Below are positions 21,516 through 31,739 of a DNA stretch of 54,310 nt, in pieces. The first letter of the stretch is position 1; every line of letters starts with the position of its first letter. The notes beneath the pieces are model-generated. The model was not told where the DNA came from and did not search any database. It saw nothing but the letters and a program-made list of their open reading frames with translations. Made by a program: the position numbers and the translations under genes. This DNA comes from Selaginella moellendorffii (lineage: Eukaryota; Streptophyta; Lycopodiopsida; Selaginellales; Selaginellaceae), in the NCBI RefSeq assembly GCF_000143415.4, contig NW_003314277.1, positions 2,372,711 to 2,427,020 on the forward strand, read 5' to 3'.

Positions 21516-22429
21516 TTTTCACAGCCGCTGCTTCTTTGTGAGCCAAAACCTTCAAACCTTTTTTCCTTTCCCTGTAGAAAAAAAAATGACGGCGGTTGGG
21601 AGCTTGCAAAACTGGACGCTTCTACACACAGCCCTCGTTGCCATTTGTCGAGACAGGAAGAAAGAAAACCTCGCGACCTAAAACCCGCAATGAAAAGAGG
21701 GAGAGCGTAATGCAGCGGCACTCCAGGAAAGCAATCCAATCCCCCAGAACAGCTACTCCTTCCAGATATTTCACCTTAAGAAGAGATTGATGCGATGGAA
21801 CGATGCGACGACGATGCGAGAGAGAAGGACGCTGGCGCTGGCGCTGGCGCTGCCGGGATTTCGCCAAGGAAGACTGGACACGAACTTACCCCCGGAGAAA
21901 AGCCCTCTCGCCCAGCTCCTCTAGCCCTAAAATAAATTGCAAATTCTAAGAGCCCTTCCCGTACTTTAAGCCAGAACCTGTACGGAGGTCTGGGTTTCGA
22001 TTCCCGGGGCGAGCGCGATGGCGTCAAGAGCTCCTCCGCGGCTATGGCGATGGCGACTACATCCGGCCCTGTCTTTAAAGTTAGAGACACGTGTCTCTAA
22101 TGGGGCTGTGTCCTTAGATTTTAGGGCAAGGCGAGAGCGTGATGGCGGCAATGGTGCCTGGCAGTGCTTTGCGGGGGCGATTGGTGATTGCACTCACAAT
22201 TGGTACGTATGCATTGTGAATTTCACTGGATCTCAAGCTGCACTCTTGATTTTGCTCGGGATTCCGTAATTTTTCTATGTGCTGCTTAGAAATTCTTCAT
22301 GAAAGAAGGAAAAGAAGTTTTCGTTCTTTCGCTCTTTCTAAGTGATCTTCTTGGTTTGTTTCTTATTCTTCTTTTCGTTCTTTTCTTCTTCTTTCCTTTT
22401 CAGTGAATTAAAAAGCCTCCAGGAGCGTC
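21516..22429. promoter_or_regulatory. Shared divergent promoter region of API5 and the DEUBAD gene
   Basis: The two start codons face away from each other with 914 bp between them, so both promoters must lie here. I see no strong TATA box next to either start. A T-rich stretch at 22340-22400 precedes the plus-strand start. A T-arm-like word near 21990-22010 was noted but is not a tRNA. Confidence 0.5.
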
Positions 22430-24215
22430 ATGGACGATTATTCTATGGTACCTCATGTACCACTGGAGTGGAATTCATCGCATCAACAAGTCGTGGCAAA
22501 ACAATCACTAGTTGGTCTATCATGGAGCTCATTAGCAGCATCCTCCCGCGTGGAAAAAGCTAAAAGGCTGCACAAATATCTCGCTGATGTGGTTGAAGTT
22601 CCGGACGAAGTTTTTGCGCTAGAGAATCTTCATCAAGTTCTTTCTATTGAGGTAACCAGGAATTTCTTTCCTCGCATCCACCTTACTGTGGTCTTTGTTA
22701 TATAGACATGGAACTCCTGTCTTTCAGATCTAGAAAAGGAGCACCTGTGCGGATTGCTGCCCCAGGGGTGTGACATCGAGAAAGCCATCACGGCTTTGCT
22801 GGCTGGCGAAAATGTGAACTTTGGAAATCCCTTGACGTCATGGCAAGCTTAAAGTTTTCGGTTGGGTTTGATCTGTGAGAAGTCGTTTTCTCGTTTCAGG
22901 GGCGAGCTGGCTTGCAGCAGAGCTATGCATCCCGACGTAGTTGTTTTAACACAAGCGCGGATTCACAACGAACGAAAGAACTACCGTGTATCTTTGCGAA
23001 AGTTTCATCAAACGTAAGTTCGTCTTAGCTCAGAGATTTGTTTCTGATGATAAAGGCTGCAGAATGATTCAAAACCTTCAGCAGCTCAAAACTTTGTGGA
23101 AGGCTTGCAAAACCCAGGAAAACATTTGTGCAGAAACTCAGAGGTGAGCATGTAGTTTTTCTTTCTCTGCATGCTACTTACAGTAAACGGTCTGATCAGG
23201 TGGATAAGAGCAAGGAAGCCAGCGTCCTTGTTACTACAAAATTCACACCTTGTGAATGGTGACAATCTAAGCGACATAACAGATGAAGCTTACTTGAGGT
23301 ATACACTCTCTTCGTTATTCTTTTGTGTGGTCAACTTAAGTTCTATTCCAGGCAGCGATTAAAAAGGCGACGGAGCCTTGTGCCAGAGTCTGCTGTAGAA
23401 AGAGCGAACGCTGCTGTCGAATTAGCTATGAACGAATGGTATAAGGCTGTGGATGGCTCGAGCACTGAACTACGAACAATAATGGTACTTTGTTGATAAC
23501 CTTTTCTAGTGACTGAGAGCACTCGCATGCCTCTTACTTTCAGGTAACACGAAAGCAATTCATCGAGATAGCGAATAGGAAATCAACTGGCGCGGACCTT
23601 CGTCTTGACACTCTAAAAGACGTGCTTGGCTGCTCGACAAGATTGCAAACGAGTGACGAGCACTTCAAGAGTTACTGGTTTGTTTCCAAGCACATTTTTT
23701 TCGAACTTATCTCGCAAATCTTTTCTTGTCAGGCACTCTCTCGCTCGCAAAGATTTGCCTGAGGTTCATAAAGCTTTCATGAATAGAGTCTCAGGGAGAA
23801 AAGAACTGGCGACATTGGTAGCCAAACAATGCATGCATCGATATCCCAAATCCGAGGTTAGTAGGACATGTAACTAGCAATGTCCAGTCGCTGAAAGTGT
23901 CTAGCAGAAAAAAAATTCAGGGGCTGTGATGGCGAGGCCCAAAGCCTTGTCTCTCCTTCCAACAGTATCATCAACAAGGTACTCCGTTTCAATTGCTCAA
24001 AAGAAAGTATCATGTCTAAATTGCTTGTAAACTTCCCTGGCAGATTTCTTCCGGAGCGATGTAATGCTAATGGTAAACTAGACACCACCAGTGTAAATTC
24101 TCAGAGCTTGCTTTACTACCAAAGAGTTGGAGTTCCATCCGAGGACGACGAGCTTGCTTCCATCCAGGAACTATGGAGTTACAATTGTTTGCAGGACGCT
24201 CCCATTCATTTGTAA
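22430..24215 (+). CDS. DEUBAD-domain protein, NFRKB/INO80-complex-subunit-like
   Basis: There are ten exons: 22430-22651, 22706-22842, 22900-23013, 23063-23143, 23200-23298, 23352-23484, 23544-23677, 23733-23856, 23908-23978 and 24044-24215. Phases agree, giving 428 residues. The second intron (22843-22899) is GC-AG. Residues about 70-125 (ALENLHQVLSIETWNSCLSDLEKEHL..LLP followed by LTSWGGELACSRAMHPDVV) match the DEUBAD domain of NFRKB, the INO80 chromatin-remodelling subunit that binds and inhibits the deubiquitinase UCH37 in animals. A helical stretch with basic residues follows (ARIHNERKNYRVSLRKFHQ). Plant proteins annotated as nuclear factor related to kappa-B-binding protein share this region. 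The protein is much shorter than animal NFRKB. Nuclear, chromatin-linked function is inferred from the family. Confidence 0.82.
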
Positions 24216-24865
24216 TAAAAGGATCCAATATATTTTTTCCTCTTGTGTGATCACTGATGATGTTCAAATCAAGTTAAAAATCAAAATGGATTTTAGCTCA
24301 GGCGTTTTAAGTTCTTCGGATTGGGGAACTAGACTCCTAGATCTTCTAGTTGGAAATTCAATAGTGTAGGGTTATTAAATCTTTCAAATTTTAGTTAAAA
24401 AGTATACAGAGAGTAGCATCTGTGATTCCAATCCCATTTGCCAGCAGGATTGAATCCGAATGGAAATTGATTTGGCGAAGCATGATGCAACTTAACTATG
24501 TTGTTAACAGCTGGTAGCGCACTATACACTGCGATAATCCACATACTCATGGAGCTCTGCTTCTCTTCTTGTTGTGTGCGTGCTTCACTGCTGACAGAGT
24601 TCATCTTGTCTACCATCGAGGACCTGCCCTTCAAGAAGAACGCAGTCTCTCCATCAATCCGGAGTTGTTACAAGCTAAGTTTGGAGTTGATGACACACAT
24701 GGTTTTGCTCCAAGAAAAAATTAATAAAATTCCATTGACCTTTTGATTTTATTTATATTTAAGATTTCTTTTATAATGTTAATGGATAAACTTAAAATAT
24801 ATTAGAACATTCTCGTATATTCTATCATCTTGTGTTTGTAATCTCTAAACTTTCCTAAACACCAT

Positions 24866-25152
24866 ATGCTTTATTTCGTTAAAGTGGAATTTTTCATTAT
24901 CCCACTTATGGTGTGTGGCCACATGCCATTTTTATAACAACAATAAAAAATTGAAGTTTTAGCTTTATAATTTATAAATTAAAAACTTTTCATATGATTT
25001 TGTGTTATAATATTGTGAAATATAAAAAATAAATTAAAAAACTGATAGAAATATTAATAAATATTAATTAAGTACTAAGAAATGGCATGTGGACACATGC
25101 TAATTAATGTCCCACTTTACTGAATAAGTTCCACTTTAATGAAATAAAGCAT
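24866..25152. mobile_element. MITE with ~70-bp terminal inverted repeats
   Basis: The left end ATGCTTTATTTCGTTAAAG and the right end are reverse complements over about 70 bp with few differences (first 24 bases: one mismatch). The arms are 24866-24938 and about 25081-25152. The centre is A/T-rich and non-coding. A CCAT word flanks both ends (24862-24865 and 25153-25156), a possible short target-site duplication. Confidence 0.75.
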
Positions 25153-26420
25153 CCATCTGATATAAAGATTAATCTTGTGTTTATAAGTTATAAATATGTT
25201 TATGATTTAAATATATTTTGAACAACAACACCACAATTCTATATGTTCAATGAACACTCTTCATTCATGAAAAAGCAGATAGTGATAATTTAGATCATAA
25301 ACACTTATAGCATAGTTACTATAAGGAAGATGATTTATAAAGATAATGGAGTATAATACAAAAGCACATATCAAATGCAAGTTTAAAACTTTTTACATTA
25401 CCAAAACTTATTTTGGCAAATAATCTTTACAAAAGTTAAGTAGTAATTGTCTTTAAAATATGTGCTGAATACTCATCCAACTTTATATCATTCTTTTATT
25501 TTAGAATTTTTAATTAAATTACACAATGATCAAATATAAAAGTAAATAACACTAAAATATTGTATAATATATAGCAACTTATTTAAATTTGAAAATTTAA
25601 TTGTTATTCTTACTTATATTTTCCAGGAGGTGTTACAAAACATAGTTAATAATTTCTATGCACAAGTAAAACTTTTTGAAGGAAAAAATATTGCATACTA
25701 AATCCTTTAATTTTTTTTAAAAAAATGCAATCAATTTCCAGAATAGAATCATAATAATTTACATTAGAAACATCACTAAATGTTATGAAATAATTTCCCT
25801 TGAGAGACACTAAAACTTTACAATGGCTATGACACATCTTGATAATCTAGGCTTTGTACACTAAAATCACCTCCAAAAAGATCTTTTTTTGATCCAAAAA
25901 AGGTTTTATTTAACAATTATTTACTACTTTATTTCTTTGTATAATTTATGCAGTTTCAAAAAGTATTGTTTAATATCACTTAAAAGTTTAAAATTTGTGT
26001 AAAAACTTACAAAATATTTTTTGATCCTTCATTAACTGTTAAACTCTCTAGTGTATAGTGCTCAACATTCATATAAACACTATCTTATATAATTATTTTT
26101 AATTAAAATCCTTAATAAATTTAGCTAAAATTACATATTTCATAAAATTGCACTTAATGATTTTATATATTTTCCTCCTTAAAATAATTAGCCTTTGAGT
26201 TTTCATGATAATAATATAGAATCTAGTTGATTAAAATCACATAATTATTTAAAAAAATGGCAAATTGATCTAGATATATAGCTTTTAAATCTTAGAATTT
26301 TGATGTTAAGCTTATTTAACCATCTCAATAAACTCATTGACTACCTCAATCAAAACTCAATAAAATTAACCATAAAGTTTTATCAAGATTTTTAACTCGT
26401 GATAAAAGATTAACAACATT

Positions 26421-26471
26421 TTTATATTTATGTGGATTGTCTCTCGAGTTGTTCTTTTTTATTGCTTACAC
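26421..26471 (-). repeat. Decayed fragment of a TRIM LTR end
   Basis: This 50-bp stretch matches the right end of the TRIM LTR at 1200-1251 (TATGGATTGTTTCTCGAG and the terminal GCTTACA) with several changes. The rest of the element is not visible. Confidence 0.65.
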
Positions 26472-26833
26472 AAATTCCATAAGTGGCTAAAATTTAATTT
26501 CTTTTGTATAAATAAATACTAAGATATGTTAAATATGGATAATCATACTTATGGATGCCCATAATTAAAGTTTTATGTATTGTATTCTATCATATTAAAA
26601 TTCATACATAATAATTATATTCATTACAAATTTTTTTTTGTTATTATGTGAGTGAATATATTGTTGAAGTGGATTTGGAGTAGAGTCAAAAATGTTACGC
26701 CAAATCCACTCTCCCACTAACTCATATTTACCTTCCATATGACTCCAATTTAACTCACAATTCAGCATTGGCAGAAACAAATTTAGAGTGGCAAGTCTGA
26801 ACCTGTTACCACAAATGAATTGCCATAGCAAAG

Positions 26834-27118
26834 ATGCAAAATCTCATCATCCCAGTTTGTAAATGTGATCTGAAGCTAGATGTGTAATATGGAATAAGAG
26901 ATAGGTCATTCCTTAACTAGGTGAGGATGCAAAATCTCATCACTCCCAGTTTGTGAATGCAATCCAAAGCTAGGTGTGTAATATAATGAAGTGAGAGATA
27001 GGTGATTCCTTAGAGAAGAAGAAGCTAGAGTACATCAGCATTGGCGAGGCAGACAACAAATGCCTCACATTGTTCCTCTGGATGACGTAGATAGTAGCTC
27101 TCCAACCAACACTGGCAG
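26834..27118 (+). pseudogene. Internal fragment of the syntaxin-6-N gene, tandemly duplicated
   Basis: On the plus strand this matches part of exon 3 of the gene at 8479-9819 (region coding HTQFVNAIQSQVCNMEKEIGDCLEKKKLKYASIGEADSK). The first ~95 bp (26834-26930) is repeated at 26931-27020, and the second copy runs on to 27118. Stops and base changes show it is not functional. Confidence 0.8.
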
Positions 27119-27178
27119 TTAGCTTAATTAAATATTGAACATAGAATTACTACAAGTTTTTCACTAAAATCGTTTCGA

Positions 27179-27370
27179 ATTAAACTTTCAAAAACCTGCT
27201 ATTTGGAGCACGTCTTGGGCTCACCTTCGCTGCATTGATATATCAGGGCTCTTTCCACTCTTCCTTCACTTTCAATGCTCATCCAAGCCAGCATTCGAAT
27301 TATCGATCAAACAATGTAGCGAAGGCAAGCCCAAGATGTGCTCTGACCATCAGGTTTTTGAAAGTTTAAT
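27179..27370. repeat. Long hairpin: 65-bp inverted repeat with 60-bp loop
   Basis: The arms 27179-27243 and 27303-27370 are reverse complements with a few mismatches and small gaps (shared word TTTCAAAAACCTG at one end, CTTGGGCT and CCTTCGCT inside). The loop contains a 35-bp match to 8165-8205. An RNA from either strand would fold into one long stem. Confidence 0.75.
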
Positions 27371-27588
27371 GTGTGAGCTTCCCTCTGTAGAAGCAAAGCT
27401 ATGTCGTGCCTACAGTTTGGAATCGTGACTCACCAGTTGCTGCTCCAAGCAGGCATCCATGTAGAAAATGCAACCTGACCCTCACCAAGGGAAAAAGAGG
27501 AATTAAGAATATTCTTTTTTTCAAGCCCTAATACAAGAAAATCACAGCCGTGAGATTGAAAAATATATTTTGTAGTTACACAAAAAGG

Positions 27589-27597
27589 ATATAAAAT
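27589..27597 (+). promoter_or_regulatory. TATA box of the LRR gene
   Basis: ATATAAAATG lies about 50 bp before the ATG at 27645 and suits a start there rather than at 27618. Confidence 0.5.
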
Positions 27598-27644
27598 GCA
27601 CCGACTACAACTCTTTAGTGCTATCTAGTGGTACAGGTAGGTCT

Positions 27645-28799
27645 ATGGCGTTATTTCTAGTGTTGGTGCTCCTCTGCTTTACAGGTATTAGTGATGTAGT
27701 GGCTAAACCTGCTCTCGATTGTGCAGCTCTACTGCTCCTCAAATCTTCCATCACAAATGACCCAATTGGATTCCTCACGAGCTGGAACAAAACCAATGTA
27801 AACTGCTGCCGAGGCTGGAAGGGCGTAAGATGCAACAAAACTACGTCCCGAGTGATCCATCTCATGCTCAGCAATGGCCAGCTCTCGGGAACTCTCCATG
27901 AGAGCGTTGGATCACTCTCGAGCCTGGAAAAGCTCGATCTTTCCTACAATCACCTGACAGGGGCAATTCCAAGCACGGTTACCAAGCTCTCTCGGCTCCG
28001 GCTGCTTGATCTAGCTTACAACTATGGATTCCAGGGCAGCATTCCATCTTCCATTGGTGGCCTTTCCAGCTTGAAGAGGATCCGGCTCCAGTCTAACAAG
28101 CTCACGGGCAGTGTTCCATCTTCGTTTGGACTGCTCTCTAGCCTCGTCTATGCGGAGCTCGATGATAACTCTCTCGCTGGCCAGATCCCCAACGCCTTCA
28201 CTCGCAACTTATCCAATCTGGCTTTGCTCGATCTCGCGAAAAACAAGTTGACAGGGCTTCCACTGAATCTCCGCCGCCTCGCACGGCTTGGAATTCTCTA
28301 CTTGAGTTCGAATCCACTCACTTTCGACACCATCCAGGGGCTCTCCACGCTGCCTTTCCTGGGCGAGCTCCACCTTGACAACTGTGGTCTCCAAGGCCCC
28401 ATTCCACCATGGTTGGCGACCCTCAAGCTTCGAGACTCAGACGACTTCCTCACGTCTATGCTGAGCTTGTCAAGCAACAGTATATCTGGTCCCATTCCCC
28501 GGACGATTTCCAGCCTTTCCAGTGTTGAGATCCTGCGACTGAGCAGTAACAAGTTTTCTGGGGCGATTCCTTCGTCCATGGGAAGCATGCTGAGTTTGAA
28601 GCAGCTATCTCTGGAGAATAACCAGCTAAGTGGTGAGATCCCCGGGAGCCTGGTAAACCTGGACTTGTTGAGGTGGTTTAACGTGAGTAACAACAAGCTG
28701 AGCGGACAGATACCTCAAGGTGGAGCGTTTTCTACGTTTGATGCTAGCTGCTTTGCAGGAAATCCAGGGCTTTGCGGAAAGCCTCTGCCTTCATGCTAG
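27645..28799 (+). CDS. Secreted leucine-rich-repeat protein (receptor-like ectodomain, no membrane anchor)
   Basis: One exon, 384 residues from the ATG at 27645. This start gives a clean signal peptide (ALFLVLVLLCFTG); a start nine codons upstream is possible. The N-cap (CAALLLLKSSI..WNKTNVNCCRGWKGVRCN) is the LRRNT_2 domain of plant receptor-like proteins. About ten LRRs of the plant extracellular type (L-G-IPSS, SSLE-LDLS-N-L) follow. The C-cap is CFAGNPGLCGKPLPSC, directly followed by the stop. No transmembrane segment or kinase follows, and the next 130 bp hold none in any frame. It resembles DRT100/PGIP-like secreted LRR proteins or a receptor-like protein cut after the ectodomain. It is expected outside the cell, in ligand or wall binding. 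Confidence 0.9.
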   Translation: MALFLVLVLLCFTGISDVVAKPALDCAALLLLKSSITNDPIGFLTSWNKTNVNCCRGWKGVRCNKTTSRVIHLMLSNGQLSGTLHESVGSLSSLEKLDLSYNHLTGAIPSTVTKLSRLRLLDLAYNYGFQGSIPSSIGGLSSLKRIRLQSNKLTGSVPSSFGLLSSLVYAELDDNSLAGQIPNAFTRNLSNLALLDLAKNKLTGLPLNLRRLARLGILYLSSNPLTFDTIQGLSTLPFLGELHLDNCGLQGPIPPWLATLKLRDSDDFLTSMLSLSSNSISGPIPRTISSLSSVEILRLSSNKFSGAIPSSMGSMLSLKQLSLENNQLSGEIPGSLVNLDLLRWFNVSNNKLSGQIPQGGAFSTFDASCFAGNPGLCGKPLPSC

Positions 28800-28926
28800 A
28801 GATCACAGTAACAAAGGAAGTTAAGACTGATAAGCAGCGAAGATTAAAAAACTCAAGCTAACAAAGAAAAATATGAAAAAACCCGAAAACCCAAGCTTGC
28901 CTGAAGCAAAATCGGGAGAACACACT

Positions 28927-28999
28927 CGCCGTCTGTGGGAATTGAACCCACGACCACGTGGTTAAAAGCCACGCGCTCTACCGGCTGAGCTAAGACGGC
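28927..28999 (-). tRNA. tRNA-Lys (anticodon UUU)
   Basis: The minus strand folds as a full 73-nt tRNA. It has a 7-bp acceptor stem GCCGTCT/AGACGGC, a D arm with GCTCAG...GAGC, an anticodon stem GTGGC/pairing bases around the loop CTTTTAA (anticodon TTT), a five-base variable region, and a T arm with GTGGGTTCAATTCCCAC. No intron is seen. A run of four T on the transcribed strand (28908-28911) about 16 bases past the 3' end can serve as the pol III terminator. Confidence 0.93.
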
Positions 29000-29293
29000 T
29001 TGGTTCTACATCTTTGGAAGAATTCTGAAAGAAACTAAATGTATGGATGAGCCTGTTGAATTCTCACTTTTATTCATAACCGAAACCATGAAAGAAAAAA
29101 GACAGAAATTAAGGAGAGAAACAATGAACCAAATTGTACATGTTAAGCTCTTTTTGCATGAAACTTCATTCGTTATGTATGAATGAATGTTTCTTGCAAA
29201 AAGAGATTAAATATGAATGAAGTTTCTTGCTGACTGTAGCTAGAAACTTCCGCTGCTAATCTGAATCTTCCTTTCCACCTGGGATCCCGACTT

Positions 29294-31186
29294 TTACCTG
29301 GGAGATTTTCTGAGATTGCATGCAGCTGCAAGGTGGCCGGCATTACTAGGACCTGCAACTTTGGAGTTTGTGGCTCGATCTTTCTGCTCGGTTTGATTTC
29401 CTCCACACATTCTTGAACTGGTTTGGATATTGGATCCTGTGATTGAATTGCATGACAACGATCTCATTGCCAAGAGGACGCGCTCGCGATCCGCCCACAT
29501 CCCCTCGCCCGCGTAGATCCCAGCCATGAGGAGATAGATCGCAGCATGGCGCTCGCCCAGATCGATCAAAGCCTCAAACGCAACCTCGCCAATCTCCACG
29601 CGCCGCCACTTCCGGCACGCCGCGAGCACAGTCCTCCAAGTCACCGCATTTGCCGCGAATGGCATCTTTCTCGCCATCGCCACCGCCTCCTCGACCCGAT
29701 TCGATCGCGCTAGCAGATCGATCACGCAGTGGTAGTGCTCGATCTCGGGCTGGATCCCAAATCGCGGCTCCATCGACTCGAAGAGCTCTAGCCCTCGATC
29801 CACCTGCCCGGCATGGCTGCAAGCGTGGAGGATCGACACAAACGTCGTTGCGCTGGGGCGAAACCCATCGCCTTGCATCGCATCCAGCGCCGAGATCGCC
29901 CCCTTGGCATCGCCGGCGCGGCCATAGCCAGCGATGATGGAGCTCCATCCCACGAAGCTCCGGGATTCTTTCGCCATGGATGCGATCACGCGCTCGGCGT
30001 CGTCCATGCTGCCGCATCGCGCGTAGCAATCCAGCAGGCAATTCGCGAGGATGGGATCCGGCTGGAGCAATCCGTGGCTGGAGACGCGGGCGTGGATCGA
30101 TCGCGCCATGTCGATAGCGCCCAGATTCGCGCACGCGCCCAGCGCCGCGCAAAAGCTCCGCTGGTTTGGATTCTCCATCTGTGAGAAGAGATCGAGAGCT
30201 ATGGCGGATGATCGATCGTCCTGCTGCGCGGCATAGCCGCGAATCAGAGCGTTCCATGACACGACACTCCTCTCCTTGATCGAATCAAACACCGCTCGGG
30301 CTCGATCCAGGCTTCCACAGCGCGAGAACATATCCACGGCGGTGTTGGCAACGAAGATGTTGGAATCGCAGCCCATTGCCACTGCCATAGCGTGGAGCTC
30401 GATAGCTCGATCGAGAGCCTTGATCGTCGAGAAGATGCCCACCCTCTTCTTCTCCTCGAGCTCTCGATCGGCAAGGCCCGAGCACGCCATGAACGCCGCC
30501 ACGATCGTCCGGGAGTTTGGGACGATCCCAATCCCGCCCATGGCATGGAAGAGCTCCAGCGCGAGCTCGCATTGCTCGTTCTCGACATTGCCCAGGATCA
30601 GTGCCGTCCACGCCACAACGTCGTGGCGAGGCATTCGATCAAACACCGCGCGAGCATCAATCAAGCTGCCACACTTGGAGTAGCAATCCACCAGCGCGCT
30701 TGAGAAGAAAATGTGTTGGATCGAGTTGTTCTTCTCGGCCTTGGAGTGGAGGACCATCGCCTTCTCCAGCCACGCAACCTTGGCGTGATCGTGTTCTTCG
30801 TGCGATGCCAGGCTCGCGATCGCGACCAGCGCCGCGACATAAGCCTGCGAGCTAAGATCCACAAATCTCGACTCTAGTTCCAACCTCTGGAAGATCTCTA
30901 GCGCGAGATCACTGTCGCCATTCACCGCATACCCGAGGATCAATGCCGTCCACGACGCAAGCGTGTGGAAGGGCATGGCAAGGAAGATCTTGCGTGCGTC
31001 CACCATGCTTCCACACTTGGAGTACATGGCGATGAGAGAATTGGCAACCCTAATGTCGGAATCGAGGCACGCACGGGAGGCCTCGGCGTGGATTCCTTGG
31101 CCGCGGCCCAGATCTCTGGAATCGCGGCAGCCCTTGAGGGCCGCGAGGAGAGCCTGGCATTTGCTCTTGGGAGCGAATTTGCTCAT
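29294..31186 (-). CDS. PLS-type pentatricopeptide repeat (PPR) protein
   Basis: One uninterrupted frame of 630 residues. PPR units show the same consensus as the longer gene at 10158-13537 (VANSLIAMYSKCGSMVDARKIF, VVAWTALILGNVEN, and so on), including two longer linkers between units (after YVAALVAIASLA and after FMACSGLADRE). The C-terminus passes through an E-like segment (AVTWRTVLAACRKWRRVEIGEVAFEALIDL, IYLLMAGIYAGEGMWADRERV), then runs into about 60 residues of Ser/Asn-rich sequence without a DYW motif. It probably binds RNA in plastids or mitochondria. No clear transit peptide is visible at MSKFAPKSK, so an upstream exon is possible. The gene is GC-rich compared with its flanks. Confidence 0.9.
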   Translation of the reverse strand: MSKFAPKSKCQALLAALKGCRDSRDLGRGQGIHAEASRACLDSDIRVANSLIAMYSKCGSMVDARKIFLAMPFHTLASWTALILGYAVNGDSDLALEIFQRLELESRFVDLSSQAYVAALVAIASLASHEEHDHAKVAWLEKAMVLHSKAEKNNSIQHIFFSSALVDCYSKCGSLIDARAVFDRMPRHDVVAWTALILGNVENEQCELALELFHAMGGIGIVPNSRTIVAAFMACSGLADRELEEKKRVGIFSTIKALDRAIELHAMAVAMGCDSNIFVANTAVDMFSRCGSLDRARAVFDSIKERSVVSWNALIRGYAAQQDDRSSAIALDLFSQMENPNQRSFCAALGACANLGAIDMARSIHARVSSHGLLQPDPILANCLLDCYARCGSMDDAERVIASMAKESRSFVGWSSIIAGYGRAGDAKGAISALDAMQGDGFRPSATTFVSILHACSHAGQVDRGLELFESMEPRFGIQPEIEHYHCVIDLLARSNRVEEAVAMARKMPFAANAVTWRTVLAACRKWRRVEIGEVAFEALIDLGERHAAIYLLMAGIYAGEGMWADRERVLLAMRSLSCNSITGSNIQTSSRMCGGNQTEQKDRATNSKVAGPSNAGHLAAACNLRKSPR

Positions 31187-31448
31187 CCATTCCTGCCCTA
31201 GAAAGAATCTGGTCAGCAGACACGTGGCTTCTTAATAAAACTAAAAACATTTGTTACAGCTATTTTAATTTAATATTAATATGTGTTATTATATATAGAT
31301 ATGGTTTTTTGATTGATTACACATAATTAGAAGTATAAGAACTTAGGTAATTTAATCGAAATTTATTCAAACTAAATATGGAATATATTTTCCATTTGGT
31401 TTCAATTTTATTTAATCTTTTTAGTTATACATATTATTAAAATTAAAT

Positions 31449-31622
31449 TGTGAGTGCTTGGAATATGGAAAGGGAATACAGAAAATATGCATATTAATTA
31501 GCCCAAAAACCCTAGTTTATATACAGGAACAAATGATCCAGATTGAAACCAATCCAACAGCTACCAAAATCCCACTACACTAATATTAGTATACGGCATC
31601 ATAGCTATATACTTGGCCCTCA
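31449..31622 (-). repeat. 174-bp LTR of gypsy copy B (3' LTR)
   Basis: It pairs with 36393-36566 and with 2160-2333. It adjoins the polypurine tract on its element-internal side. Confidence 0.9.
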
Positions 31623-31739
31623 CATCATCCCTTCCTTTCAAAATAATGGAAAACCATCATGGTTCTCTTGTAGATGGGCTAGGATCTGGAAGAACATCAG
31701 GAGGAGGCATTGGTGGATCTGTAGGTGGTATTAACTACT

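Larger units (their letters stand above)
24216..27587. other. AT-rich intergenic region with transposon and gene debris
   Basis: No intact gene is supported over 3.4 kb. Recognisable contents are a MITE (24866-25152), a fragment of a TRIM LTR (26421-26471), copied pieces of the syntaxin gene (26834-27118), a long hairpin (27179-27370) and a fragment related to 7760-7830 (27370-27460). A 79-codon frame at 24395-24634 (minus) has no recognisable domain. Confidence 0.6.

Noticed and set aside
21975-22015. T-arm-like word GGGTTTCGATTCCC in the API5 upstream region
   Set aside because: The eight-base loop is too long, and no other tRNA parts are present.
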